A DNA stretch of 38,734 bases. Source: Deltaproteobacteria bacterium (GTDB taxonomy: Bacteria > Desulfobacterota > Desulfobacteria > Desulfobacterales > JAABPS01). Shown here in pieces: positions 5,932 through 13,966 of this stretch. A model generated the notes under the pieces. It saw only the letters and a list, made by a program, of their open reading frames with translations, was not told the DNA's origin and did not search any database. The stretch spans positions 1 through 38,734 of the forward strand of contig JAFDFT010000002.1 in assembly GCA_019309685.1 (NCBI GenBank). Direction: 5' to 3'. The first letter of the stretch is position 1, and each line of letters starts with the position of its first letter. Both the position numbers and the translations under genes were made by a program.

Positions 5932-8358
5932 ATGAAGGTAAGTTTAAGCTGGTTAAAAGATTATATTTCCCTTGAGATGGAACCGTCTGATCTGGCCGAA
6001 GCGCTGACTATGGCAGGATTAGAGGTTGAGGCGGTGTCTGATAGATACAGCTACCTGGATACTGTGCTCGTTGGAAAGATTGTAAAAATAGCCCCTCACC
6101 CCAATGCGGACAAATTGAAGCTGTGTGATGTTGACGTGGGCAATAGAATGGTTTCGGTCGTTTGCGGGGCCCCAAATATTAAAAAGAATATGTTCGTTCC
6201 TGCCGCCCTTCCCGGTACGGTTTATCCAGACGGTTCTGTTTTGTCTGAAACACTTATACGGGGTGTAACGTCTGAGGCGATGCTTTGCAGCGAAGCTGAA
6301 CTGGGGCTTGGAACAGATAGCAGCGGTGTCATGACTGTAAATTCTTCAGGTGCAATAGGTGAAAAAATTGCCAAAGCGCTGAATCTGTCCGATACTGTTA
6401 TTGAAATTGATCTCACCCCGAATCGGCCGGACTGCCTCAGTATTTTAGGCATTGCTCGTGAAGTAAACGCTATTCAGAAAAACGGGATAACCTTTCCGGA
6501 TGCAGACCTGCCTGATGCAAACGGTGATATTTTATCGCTTGCTTCAGTAACAATAGAAGCGCCCGACCACTGTCCTCGATATGCTGCAAGAGTTGTGGAA
6601 GATATTACTGTTGCGCCGTCGCCGTTTTGGCTCCAGGATCGATTAATGTCTGTCGGTCTGCGGCCGATCAATAATATTGTTGATGTTACAAACTTTGTGA
6701 TGATGGAAACCGGTCAACCCCTTCACGCCTTTGACTTTGACCAGTTAGAAGAGAACAGGATCGTTGTTCGTACAGCCCAGAAAGGCGAAATCTTTGTAAC
6801 CTTAGATAAGAAAGAGCGAAAACTTACGCAAGATATGCTGATGATTTGTGATGGCAAGAAGCCTGTAGCCATCGGTGGTGTCATGGGGGGGCTCAATTCG
6901 GAGATCAGTGAAAATACCAAACGGGTTCTTATTGAAAGCGCGTATTTTAATCCGGTGAGTATCCGAAAAACAGCCAAGAAATTAGGTCTTGGTTCTGACG
7001 CTTCTCATCGATTTGAAAGGGGCGTTGACTTGGATGGCACCGTAAACGCATTAAACAGAGCGGCCCAGCTTATTGCAAAAATCGGAAAGGGAAAATTGGT
7101 TGAAGGCGTCATTGATGAAAACCCTGAGCAGTATCAACCCAAACAGATACTCCTTAGCGTAAAAGATACCAATCGTCTTCTTGGCACTCAATTGGTCAGC
7201 AATGAAATTGAAGACCTGTTGACATCCATTGATTTTGCGGTCGAATCAGACCGGGCGAAGGGCGGGGATGGCCATCTGGTGGTTGTTCCGCCGTCTTTTA
7301 GGGTTGACGTTACGCGACCGGAAGACTTGATGGAAGAAGTCGCCCGTTTGTCGGGGTATAATAATATACCCACAACATTTCCCAATATTCCGGCTGAAAG
7401 GGGACGCCTTTCAAAAACATTGGACACCAGAGAAGATATAAGACTTGCAATGACCGGTTTTGGATTCGCAGAAGCGATAAATTATGTCTTTACGGACGAT
7501 TCGTCATGTGACCGTCTTGGATTTGATCAAAATGATCCGAGAAGGAGCCTGCTGTATATCTTAAACCCATTAACCGAGGAACAATCGGTAATGAGGACCT
7601 CTCTGCTGCCGGGCCTTTTAGAAACGGCGCGGAGAAATATGGCTCAACAAATAAAGGATCTGAAACTCTTTGAAATCGGAAAAGTCTTTATTCACTCAGA
7701 AAAAGACCGGCTGCCTGATGAAAAAGAGATGCTGGCAGGTATATGGACAGGAAGGCGCTTAGATGCTTCATGGCACTCTTCAGAGGAAGGCTGCGATTTT
7801 TATGATATAAAGGGAGTCGCTGAAGAACTTCTGAATTATTTGAAAATTAGTGAGGTTGTGTTTACCCGAATATCGGGAAAATCGCCCACATATATCCGGA
7901 AGGGTTATTCGGCCGATGTATTAGTGGATGGAACGATTTTGGGAGTGGTTGGCGAACTAAGCCCGGAAACATTGTTGAGTTATGGAATTAAACAGGCATC
8001 TTATTTTTTTGAACTGAATCTAAGCCAGCTTATGCCGATAATTCCCGAATTAAAGCAGGTAAAACCAATACCTAAGTATCCAGCGATTGCCAGAGATATT
8101 ACAGTGATCATAGACAAAAAAATTGAATCAGAAAAAGTTTTACTTCATATCAAACAATTCAATGAAGAGTTCATGGAACGTGTTTATCTGTTTGATATAT
8201 TCGAAGGCGGCTCCATTTCTGAAAACAAGAAAAGTGTTTCTTTTAGGGTCATATACAGATCATTGAGCGAAACACTGGAAGATGATAAGATAAATAAAAT
8301 TCATCAATCGATCGCCGGCAGGCTTTTAGACGCTTTTGACGCTGAGCTGCCCGAATAG
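5932..8358 (+). CDS. pheT: Phenylalanyl-tRNA synthetase beta subunit
   Basis: 808 residues, full family length. Domain order: N-terminal MKVSLSWLKDYI, a tRNA-binding OB domain (about 40-150, with HPNADKLKLCDVDVG), the B3/B4 editing domain (about 205-390, with GLRPINNIVDVTNFVMMETG and QPLHAFD), the B5 DNA-binding-like domain (about 400-480), a catalytic-like core (with NPLTEEQSVMRTSLLPGLL) and a C-terminal ferredoxin-fold anticodon-binding domain (about 712-805, with PKYPAIARDI). It provides proofreading of mis-acylated Tyr-tRNA and structural support for PheS. A TTAAGG upstream serves as a modest ribosome-binding site. Confidence 0.97.
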   Translation: MKVSLSWLKDYISLEMEPSDLAEALTMAGLEVEAVSDRYSYLDTVLVGKIVKIAPHPNADKLKLCDVDVGNRMVSVVCGAPNIKKNMFVPAALPGTVYPDGSVLSETLIRGVTSEAMLCSEAELGLGTDSSGVMTVNSSGAIGEKIAKALNLSDTVIEIDLTPNRPDCLSILGIAREVNAIQKNGITFPDADLPDANGDILSLASVTIEAPDHCPRYAARVVEDITVAPSPFWLQDRLMSVGLRPINNIVDVTNFVMMETGQPLHAFDFDQLEENRIVVRTAQKGEIFVTLDKKERKLTQDMLMICDGKKPVAIGGVMGGLNSEISENTKRVLIESAYFNPVSIRKTAKKLGLGSDASHRFERGVDLDGTVNALNRAAQLIAKIGKGKLVEGVIDENPEQYQPKQILLSVKDTNRLLGTQLVSNEIEDLLTSIDFAVESDRAKGGDGHLVVVPPSFRVDVTRPEDLMEEVARLSGYNNIPTTFPNIPAERGRLSKTLDTREDIRLAMTGFGFAEAINYVFTDDSSCDRLGFDQNDPRRSLLYILNPLTEEQSVMRTSLLPGLLETARRNMAQQIKDLKLFEIGKVFIHSEKDRLPDEKEMLAGIWTGRRLDASWHSSEEGCDFYDIKGVAEELLNYLKISEVVFTRISGKSPTYIRKGYSADVLVDGTILGVVGELSPETLLSYGIKQASYFFELNLSQLMPIIPELKQVKPIPKYPAIARDITVIIDKKIESEKVLLHIKQFNEEFMERVYLFDIFEGGSISENKKSVSFRVIYRSLSETLEDDKINKIHQSIAGRLLDAFDAELPE

Positions 8359-8406
8359 ACAGCGGTCATTGACTACGGTCACTTTTTTGAAGCGTATTTG
8401 AAGACC

Positions 8407-8751
8407 ATGCGAAACAATAAATCTATTAAACCGGTAATACCAGATAAGCTTTATTTTAAAATCGGAGAGGTAAGCACTATCTCCGGGCTGCCGACGTATG
8501 TCTTAAGATTTTGGGAGACGGAATTTTCAAAAATTAACCCAAAACGGACGTCTTCCGGCCAGCGGTTATATAGAAAAAATGATGTTGAACTGATCTTGGA
8601 AATCAAACAACTGCTGTATGATAAAAAATTTACGATTCCGGGCGCGAAGAAACATCTGAGTGCTAAAACACGCGAAAGGAAAAAACCTTTAGCAGAGACT
8701 GTCGACGAAATCCGTATAGAGTTGGAAGAGATTCGGAATCTGTTGGCGTGA
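8407..8751 (+). CDS. MerR-family transcriptional regulator
   Basis: About 114 residues from the ATG at 8407, or 117 from TTG at 8398; both have a GAAG a few bases upstream, and I prefer ATG. The DNA-binding part shows YFKIGEVSTISGLPTYVLRFWETEF, then the wing with SGQRLYRKNDVELILEIKQL and the KFTIPGAKKHL helix, all typical of MerR. The C-terminus is a short helical segment (AETVDEIRIELEEIRNLL) with no ligand-binding Cys cluster, so the effector is unknown. A MerR-like gene directly after pheT is a recurring arrangement in Desulfobacterota-type genomes. It lies 48 bases after pheT and is likely co-transcribed. Confidence 0.88.
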   Translation: MRNNKSIKPVIPDKLYFKIGEVSTISGLPTYVLRFWETEFSKINPKRTSSGQRLYRKNDVELILEIKQLLYDKKFTIPGAKKHLSAKTRERKKPLAETVDEIRIELEEIRNLLA

Positions 8752-8823
8752 ATGATTTCTAAAAACATACAAGACTTTTTTAAAGACCGCAAATCCGTAC
8801 TCTTGATTGCTTTATTCATAAAA

Positions 8824-8842
8824 ATTTGTTATTTTAACAAAT
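8824..8842 (+). promoter_or_regulatory. Perfect inverted repeat upstream of the sigma-54 activator gene
   Basis: ATTTGTTA (8824-8831) and TAACAAAT (8835-8842) form a perfect 8-base palindrome around TTT, 49 bases before the start of the response regulator gene. It is AT-rich, so it is more likely an operator than a terminator. A TTGATT lies about 20 bases upstream, but no good -10 partner was found. Confidence 0.4.
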
Positions 8843-8890
8843 AAACTTCCAAATTACCGCCTTTCCAAGATATCCAACGAATTTATCCAA

Positions 8891-10291
8891 ATGGCGAATA
8901 TACTAATCATAGACGATGATAAAACGGTTAACGAAGTTTTTGCTGAAATCGCACAGGAACTCGGCCATAATGCGTTGAGTGAGACGACCTTAAAAAAAGG
9001 CTTGGAGAAAGCCAATAAGGGTGATTTTGATATTGTTGTGCTTGATGTTCGGTTGCCGGATGGTGACGGCCTTAAGGCTTTGCCGGACATTCAAAGTGTA
9101 GGCTCATCCCCAGAAGTTATAATCATTACAGGTTATGGCGATCCGGACGGTGCGGAGCTCGCGATCAAAAATGGCGCGTGGGATTATATTTTAAAACCAT
9201 CTTCAATGGAGAATATTATCCTGACGTTAACGCGTGCTTTGGAATATCGAGCTGAAAAGCAGTCAAAACAATTTCCGGTAGTACTAAAGAGAGAGGGTAT
9301 TATTGGAAGCAGCCAAAAAATGAATGTAACTTTTGAACGTATTGCTCAGGCAGCAGTCAGCAAGGCAAACGTTCTCATTGCCGGTGAGACGGGTACAGGG
9401 AAAGAGCTTTATGCAAGGGCTATTCATGAAAATAGTCCTGTTGCCAACAGACGATTTGTAGTTGTGGATTGCGCCGTGCTCCCTGAGTCTCTGGTTGAAA
9501 GCACCTTGTTTGGACATGAAAAAGGCGCTTTTACAGGCGCTGATAGAGCGCGGGAAGGATTAATTAAGCAGGCGGATGGCGGGACACTATTTCTTGACGA
9601 GGTTGGAGAACTTCCGCTTTCTTCACAGAAAGCCTTTCTCCGTATTATTCAAGAACACAAATTTCGGCCAGTGGGGGGAAGACGGGAAATTGAAGTGGAG
9701 TTTAGGCTGATTGCTGCGACCAATAGAAACCTTGAAGAAATGGCAGATACTGGCCAATTCCGAAAAGATCTTCTCTATCGTCTTCGATCTTTTACGATTG
9801 AATCGCCACCGCTAATGGATAGAATGGAAGACATTAAAGAATTGTCGGTGTATTATTCTAATCGGCTATGTGAGACTTATGAGGCTGAGACTAAGGGATT
9901 TTCGCCTGAATTTATTGAAGCTTTGAATCTTTACGATTGGCCTGGAAATGTCAGGGAGCTGATCAATACCCTTGAAGAAACCCTTTCAAACGCAAAGCAA
10001 GAGCCGGTACTGTATCCATATCATCTTCCTATAAATATTCGCGCGAAAATCAAAAGAGATTTTGTAAATACCTCTTCGAATAAAAAAGATAGTATCAATC
10101 CTGTTGATCCTTTAGAAGATAAAGGCGATGAAATTATGAAAATGAAGGATTTTAGAGAATTAATGGAGAGCAGATATTTAAAGAAATTGATTTTAATTTC
10201 TGGAGGCAGCAAAAAAGATGCTTGCAATATTTCAGGATTATCCCGTACCCGTTTATTTGAACTTCTAAAGAAATACAATATTGACATATAA
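8891..10291 (+). CDS. NtrC-type sigma-54-dependent response regulator
   Basis: 466 residues in three parts. An N-terminal receiver (1-120) has the acidic pocket DDD (8-10), phospho-acceptor Asp52 in LDVRLPDGDG and Lys102. The AAA+ sigma-54 activator core (about 138-365) has Walker A GETGTGKE (165-172), the GAFTGA loop that contacts sigma-54 (212-217), Walker B GGTLFLDEV (230-238) and the W-P-G-N-V-R-E-L motif. A C-terminal Fis-type helix-turn-helix (about 425-466, SGGSKKDACNISGLSRTRLF) binds DNA. It probably activates the -24/-12 promoter at 10484, about 190 bases after its own stop, and so the chemosensory genes. No partner histidine kinase is next to it; CheA could phosphorylate it, but that is inference. 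Confidence 0.93.
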   Translation: MANILIIDDDKTVNEVFAEIAQELGHNALSETTLKKGLEKANKGDFDIVVLDVRLPDGDGLKALPDIQSVGSSPEVIIITGYGDPDGAELAIKNGAWDYILKPSSMENIILTLTRALEYRAEKQSKQFPVVLKREGIIGSSQKMNVTFERIAQAAVSKANVLIAGETGTGKELYARAIHENSPVANRRFVVVDCAVLPESLVESTLFGHEKGAFTGADRAREGLIKQADGGTLFLDEVGELPLSSQKAFLRIIQEHKFRPVGGRREIEVEFRLIAATNRNLEEMADTGQFRKDLLYRLRSFTIESPPLMDRMEDIKELSVYYSNRLCETYEAETKGFSPEFIEALNLYDWPGNVRELINTLEETLSNAKQEPVLYPYHLPINIRAKIKRDFVNTSSNKKDSINPVDPLEDKGDEIMKMKDFRELMESRYLKKLILISGGSKKDACNISGLSRTRLFELLKKYNIDI

Positions 10292-10340
10292 GGCCCCTCA
10301 ACCAGTCCAATTTGTAAAGTAATCCCCCAAATTAATTGAC

Positions 10341-10373
10341 GTTCTTTTTTTCGCCAAAGATGTTCTCTTTGCC
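10341..10373 (+). promoter_or_regulatory. Possible activator-binding repeats upstream of the sigma-54 promoter
   Basis: GTTCTTTTTTTCGCC (10341-10355) and GTTCTCTTTGCC (10362-10373) are imperfect direct repeats spaced 21 bases apart, roughly two helical turns, and lie 110-145 bases upstream of the -24 box. This is where enhancer sites of NtrC-type activators usually lie. The T-rich composition makes chance similarity possible. Confidence 0.3.
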
Positions 10374-10483
10374 GAACACTGCGTTTTACCCTATCGGAAG
10401 GATATTTTTGTAACCTGACAATCAAAACCTTATATGCTTGTAATTATTATATATAAATATTTTTAAAATTTTGGCTTCAAGTC

Positions 10484-10499
10484 TGGCATCGTTATTGCA
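10484..10499 (+). promoter_or_regulatory. Sigma-54 (-24/-12) promoter for the chemosensory operon
   Basis: The sequence TGGCATCGTTATTGCA matches the consensus TGGCACG-N4-TTGCA at nearly every key base. The invariant GG (10485-10486) and GC (10497-10498) are exactly ten bases apart. The expected start is near 10510, about 60 bases before the first gene at 10570. An NtrC-type activator gene lies directly upstream. The rest of the 278-base gap is AT-rich, with a run of TATATAAATA at 10450-10460. Confidence 0.8.
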
Positions 10500-10569
10500 G
10501 CCAAGCTTTCGGGACCCTGGGAATTAAAAATCAACTGGAATTGATTATGGTCATAGGAGAAAGAAAAAG

Positions 10570-10971
10570 ATGGTTTTCATAATTTACAAACCTTCAACAA
10601 ACAATTCGAATAAGCTTCAGCGTAAGATTGAGCCACTTGTTTCTAAAACGCAAGTGGAAAATTATAGTTCAATTAAAGATATTACGCAAAGACTTCAACG
10701 TCCAATGAAAGAAGAAGTGGTAGGGATTTTTATGCCTTCAAGTGAAAAAGATCTTTCGGACCTGCTGTCAATTAATCACCTGGTAAAAGACATTCGAATT
10801 ATTCTTGTGCTCCCGGACAGGGACGAAAAAACAATATCCATTGGGCATTCTTTAAGGCCGCGGTTTTTGACATATGCTGATGGCGACTTAAGTGATGTCG
10901 CAGCGGTGATGATCAAAATGATGGGCAATTCGAGGGAAGAACAAAATCAAAGAGGTGAGGTGTATGCTTAA
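10570..10971 (+). CDS. Putative pseudo-receiver protein, first gene of chemosensory operon
   Basis: 133 residues from ATG at 10570, preceded by ATAGGAGAAAGAAAAAG, a good ribosome-binding site. The alternation of short hydrophobic strands (MVFIIYKP, VVGIFMPSS, IRIILVLPD, PRFLTYADGD) with helices resembles a CheY-like alpha/beta fold, but there is no acidic pocket after strand 1, and the third strand ends in MPSS rather than a phosphorylatable Asp. I therefore read it as a degenerate receiver without phosphorylation; this is inference from the pattern, not a recognised family. Its last 8 bases overlap the next gene (ATGCTTAA), indicating translational coupling to the multi-domain regulator, perhaps as its partner. 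Polar, cytoplasmic, no signal peptide. Confidence 0.75.
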   Translation: MVFIIYKPSTNNSNKLQRKIEPLVSKTQVENYSSIKDITQRLQRPMKEEVVGIFMPSSEKDLSDLLSINHLVKDIRIILVLPDRDEKTISIGHSLRPRFLTYADGDLSDVAAVMIKMMGNSREEQNQRGEVYA

Positions 10972-12697
10972 CGGAATTAATAACGATCCACCTGCTAAAA
11001 AAACCGTACTGATTGTTGATGATGAGGAGGCAATCCGAAGCACTGTGGAAGAGGCGCTCGAAGAATATAAAGATTGGATAAGCGTTTTAACTGCTGAAAA
11101 CGGCAAGCAGGCAATCGAACACCTGAACGCGGCGAAAGTAGATCTTGTACTTACCGACTTAAAGATGCCTGAAATGGACGGATTCGAGCTTCTTGCATAC
11201 ATCAGCAGGTATTTTAACAATCTGGCGGTTCTTGTTATGACGGGATTCGGCTCATCAGCGATCACCACACGTCTTGAACATATGGGTGTTCCAAATTATT
11301 TGAATAAGCCCATTAACTTAAACACGCTAGTTGATAGAATCCGGGTTGGGCTTGAAGACAGTTCAAAGGGTTATCTGAACGGTTTTTCACTCGCGAACTT
11401 TCTCCAGGCCGTTGAGGTTGAACAAAAGACAATGTCGATAATGGCCAACTCAAAAGGTCAGGTCGGATATTTACACATTGTCGAAGGCGAGCTGATAAAC
11501 GCGGAAACGGAGGACCTGAAGGGAGAGGCGGCGGCAGTGGAAATCATCAGCTGGGAAGACGCCGAGATTAAGATCGTAAATCTGCGAAGTGAGGATAAAA
11601 AGATTGATACGCCGTTAATGAACATATTGTTGGAAGCATCAAGGAGTGAAGATGAGAGAGGCCAGTCTACCTCAAGTGAGGATTCTCTGTTAAATGAAGC
11701 AATCCAAAAAGCTGAGGCGCATCATTTCTCGGAGGCAAAGGAGCTGCTGGCCAGGGTTGTATCAGAAAATCCTCGTAACCACAAGGGATGGTTGTGGTAT
11801 GCGCGAGTGCTTGGAAGTATGAAAGCGATTGAAACATCGCTAAATAACGCGGCTAAAGTTTCACCTCAGAATACAGAGGTCATTGAAGAAATCAATAAGT
11901 TTAATCTGGCAAAAAGGAAAATTAAAAATGGATCTATTCTACGATGCCCGTTTTGCTGGTTTCTGTTAGATGCGAAAATAATTAATTGTTTGTCATGCGG
12001 GTCGTTTTTAACCGTAAGCGAAACTTTTCTTGCCTGTACAAAGCATGCAGATAAAGCAATTTTAAAATCTGCGATTGAGAGGTACCAGAGAGTTTTAGAA
12101 AGTGATTCAAATAATTTTAGCGCGCAGTATAATCTTGGTCTCGCATATATCAACCAGGAGATGTGGGATGAAGGTGTCAACCATCTTTCAAGCGCGGTAA
12201 ACTTGTCTCCTGAAAATAAATTTCTTTCCGAACAACTCAATTATTTGCTTAAATATATTGCTTCAGGTGATCCGTTTGTATCGAAACGAAAAGGCAATGC
12301 AGCTGATAGCAAAGGGGGGAAAACGGCCAATAAAGAAAAGACGGTTCTTGTTGTAGAAGACAGCTCAACCACTCGAGCAGTTGTTAAGACAACATTGGGC
12401 CAAATGGGATACAGGGTGGTTGAGGCGGTTGATGGACTTGAGGCACTAAGCAAGCTAAGTGCAGTAAAACCAGACCTGATCCTGCTGGATATTATTTTGC
12501 CTAAAATGGATGGTTATCAAATACTGGCGGCAATAAAGAAAAAGCAGGCATTAAAAGATATCCCTGTGATCATGCTTACTGCAAAAGACAAAATGATGGA
12601 TAAGGTAAAAGGGAAACTGGCGGGGTCAAATGAATATCTCACAAAACCTTTTGATCCTAATGAATTATTAGATATTGCGGTGAAATATCTTCAATAA
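10964..12697 (+). CDS. Hybrid regulator REC-DUF4388-TPR-zinc ribbon-REC (PilG-like)
   Basis: 577 residues from ATG at 10964, which has GAGGTGA upstream (GTG at 10955 is an alternative). Order: receiver 1 (12-130; Asp65 in LTDLKMPEMDG, Lys115); DUF4388/PATAN-like domain (135-230; GFSLANFLQAVEVEQKT, GYLHIVEGELINAE, ending LLEASRSEDE); TPR-like repeats (245-310 and 365-430) interrupted by a four-Cys zinc ribbon (Cys328, Cys331, Cys342, Cys345); receiver 2 (458-577; Asp509 in LLDIILPKMDGY, TKPFD). DUF4388 proteins with receivers act as outputs in gliding and type IV pilus signalling of other phyla. Here it is the likely CheA-phosphorylated output that binds motility or polarity partners. No DNA-binding domain is present. 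Confidence 0.88.
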   Translation: MLNGINNDPPAKKTVLIVDDEEAIRSTVEEALEEYKDWISVLTAENGKQAIEHLNAAKVDLVLTDLKMPEMDGFELLAYISRYFNNLAVLVMTGFGSSAITTRLEHMGVPNYLNKPINLNTLVDRIRVGLEDSSKGYLNGFSLANFLQAVEVEQKTMSIMANSKGQVGYLHIVEGELINAETEDLKGEAAAVEIISWEDAEIKIVNLRSEDKKIDTPLMNILLEASRSEDERGQSTSSEDSLLNEAIQKAEAHHFSEAKELLARVVSENPRNHKGWLWYARVLGSMKAIETSLNNAAKVSPQNTEVIEEINKFNLAKRKIKNGSILRCPFCWFLLDAKIINCLSCGSFLTVSETFLACTKHADKAILKSAIERYQRVLESDSNNFSAQYNLGLAYINQEMWDEGVNHLSSAVNLSPENKFLSEQLNYLLKYIASGDPFVSKRKGNAADSKGGKTANKEKTVLVVEDSSTTRAVVKTTLGQMGYRVVEAVDGLEALSKLSAVKPDLILLDIILPKMDGYQILAAIKKKQALKDIPVIMLTAKDKMMDKVKGKLAGSNEYLTKPFDPNELLDIAVKYLQ

Positions 12698-12752
12698 TTA
12701 TTTTGCTTGTATAGGAAAATAGAAATTAAATAAAAATACTATGGGAGGAACA

Positions 12753-13118
12753 ATGGCAAAAGAAAAGATTATGGTCGTGGATGATAGCCCAACTGAATTA
12801 AAAATTATGACGGAACCGTTTATTCCAAAAGGCTATGATGTTATTACGGCAATGGATGGAGAGGAAGCGATTAAGATGGCGGAAGAAGAGAAGCCAGACC
12901 TTATTGTGCTGGATGTAATTATGCCAAAGATGAACGGGTTTCAGGTATGCCGTAAAATTAAAACAACACCAGAACTAAAAGATATAAAGATTCTTCTGCT
13001 GACAAGCAAAAATCAGGAAAGTGATGAGTTTTGGGGAATGAAACAGGGCGCTGACGCTTATATGACAAAGCCATTTAAAGGTGATGAGCTGTTGGCAAAG
13101 GCTGAAAGTCTTTTGTAA
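12753..13118 (+). CDS. Single-domain response regulator (PilH/CheY-like)
   Basis: 121 residues from ATG at 12753. The in-frame ATG at 12741 is part of ATGGGAGGAACA, which contains the GGAGG ribosome-binding site, so the downstream ATG is preferred. It is a lone receiver: acidic pocket VVDDS (8-12), phospho-acceptor Asp54 in LDVIMPKMNGF, Thr in LLLTSKN and Lys in TKPFKGDELL. The wording I-M-P-K-M-N-G-F is closer to PilG/PilH receivers than to flagellar CheY. It lies 55 bases after the hybrid regulator and 87 before cheW. Predicted role: output or phosphate sink for the CheA of this locus. Confidence 0.92.
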   Translation: MAKEKIMVVDDSPTELKIMTEPFIPKGYDVITAMDGEEAIKMAEEEKPDLIVLDVIMPKMNGFQVCRKIKTTPELKDIKILLLTSKNQESDEFWGMKQGADAYMTKPFKGDELLAKAESLL

Positions 13119-13205
13119 GTAACAAAGAATGTTTCAAATTTACAGCAAAGCCCTTTGGTTGCCGAGGTTTAGGAAATAGTTTTTGTAAAGGAGAAGACGG
13201 TTATA

Positions 13206-13844
13206 ATGCAAGAATCAGTTGAAGAGAATGAAAAGGATCAATCTGCAGCACAAAAAACCAGCTCTAAATCAGACCTGATGGATCTGGTAAATAGAATTGA
13301 GGGAGAAATTGAACGGCGAACGAAGCCTGAAAATACGGAAGCCTTAGAAGACATTGGTGCAATTGAATCAACCGTATTTGCCGAAAAGCAGTATATTAAA
13401 TTTATTCTGGCAGATATTTCCATGGCAGTTTCGATTACCAGCGCATTAGAAATTGGCCGCATGCCTGAAGTAACACCTTTGCCAAATCTTCCGGAGTGGA
13501 TTCTCGGTATCAGTAATGTGCGTGGTGAAATTGTGTCGATCGTTGACCCCAAAGGCTTTTTTGGCTGGCCCTTGAAAATAAAAATTAGAGAACCGCATTT
13601 TATTATCGTACACAACAATGAAATGAAGGTAGGGTTATTGGTGGACAGAATTGCGGGGATTGTATCTCTGGATGAGACAGATACAGATATTAAAGACGAG
13701 CCAATAGACAAAACGGAATTAGAGATAAAATTGGAGCCCTATATTTCCGATGTGTCAATTTCTGAAGAGAAACCACTGTATGTGGTTGATGTAGATAAGC
13801 TGCTGTCAGATCCGCGAATGAAGAGGGAAGCTGAAAATGCGTAA
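13206..13844 (+). CDS. CheW/PilI-type coupling protein
   Basis: 212 residues. A polar N-terminal tail (about 1-55) precedes a CheW domain (about 60-205) containing YIKFILADISMAVSITSALEIGRMPEVTPLPNLPEW in slightly abbreviated view, then GISNVRGEIVSIVDPKGFFG and VGLLVDRIAGIVSLDE, all standard CheW features. CheW couples receptors to CheA. AAGGAG lies 12-13 bases before the ATG, a little far. This is the most canonical of the three CheW-like proteins in the locus and is therefore the likely array core component. It sits between the single-domain receiver and cheA. Confidence 0.92.
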   Translation: MQESVEENEKDQSAAQKTSSKSDLMDLVNRIEGEIERRTKPENTEALEDIGAIESTVFAEKQYIKFILADISMAVSITSALEIGRMPEVTPLPNLPEWILGISNVRGEIVSIVDPKGFFGWPLKIKIREPHFIIVHNNEMKVGLLVDRIAGIVSLDETDTDIKDEPIDKTELEIKLEPYISDVSISEEKPLYVVDVDKLLSDPRMKREAENA

Positions 13845-13966
13845 TTGCCATAAATATTGTTTAGTGTATTTTTTGAATTTAGTTAAACGCCAAATCAGAG
13901 ATTTGCAAAAAGCAGAAATTGTTATTTGTATAATATTTAAATAAATTAAGGAGAGCATTCATAATT

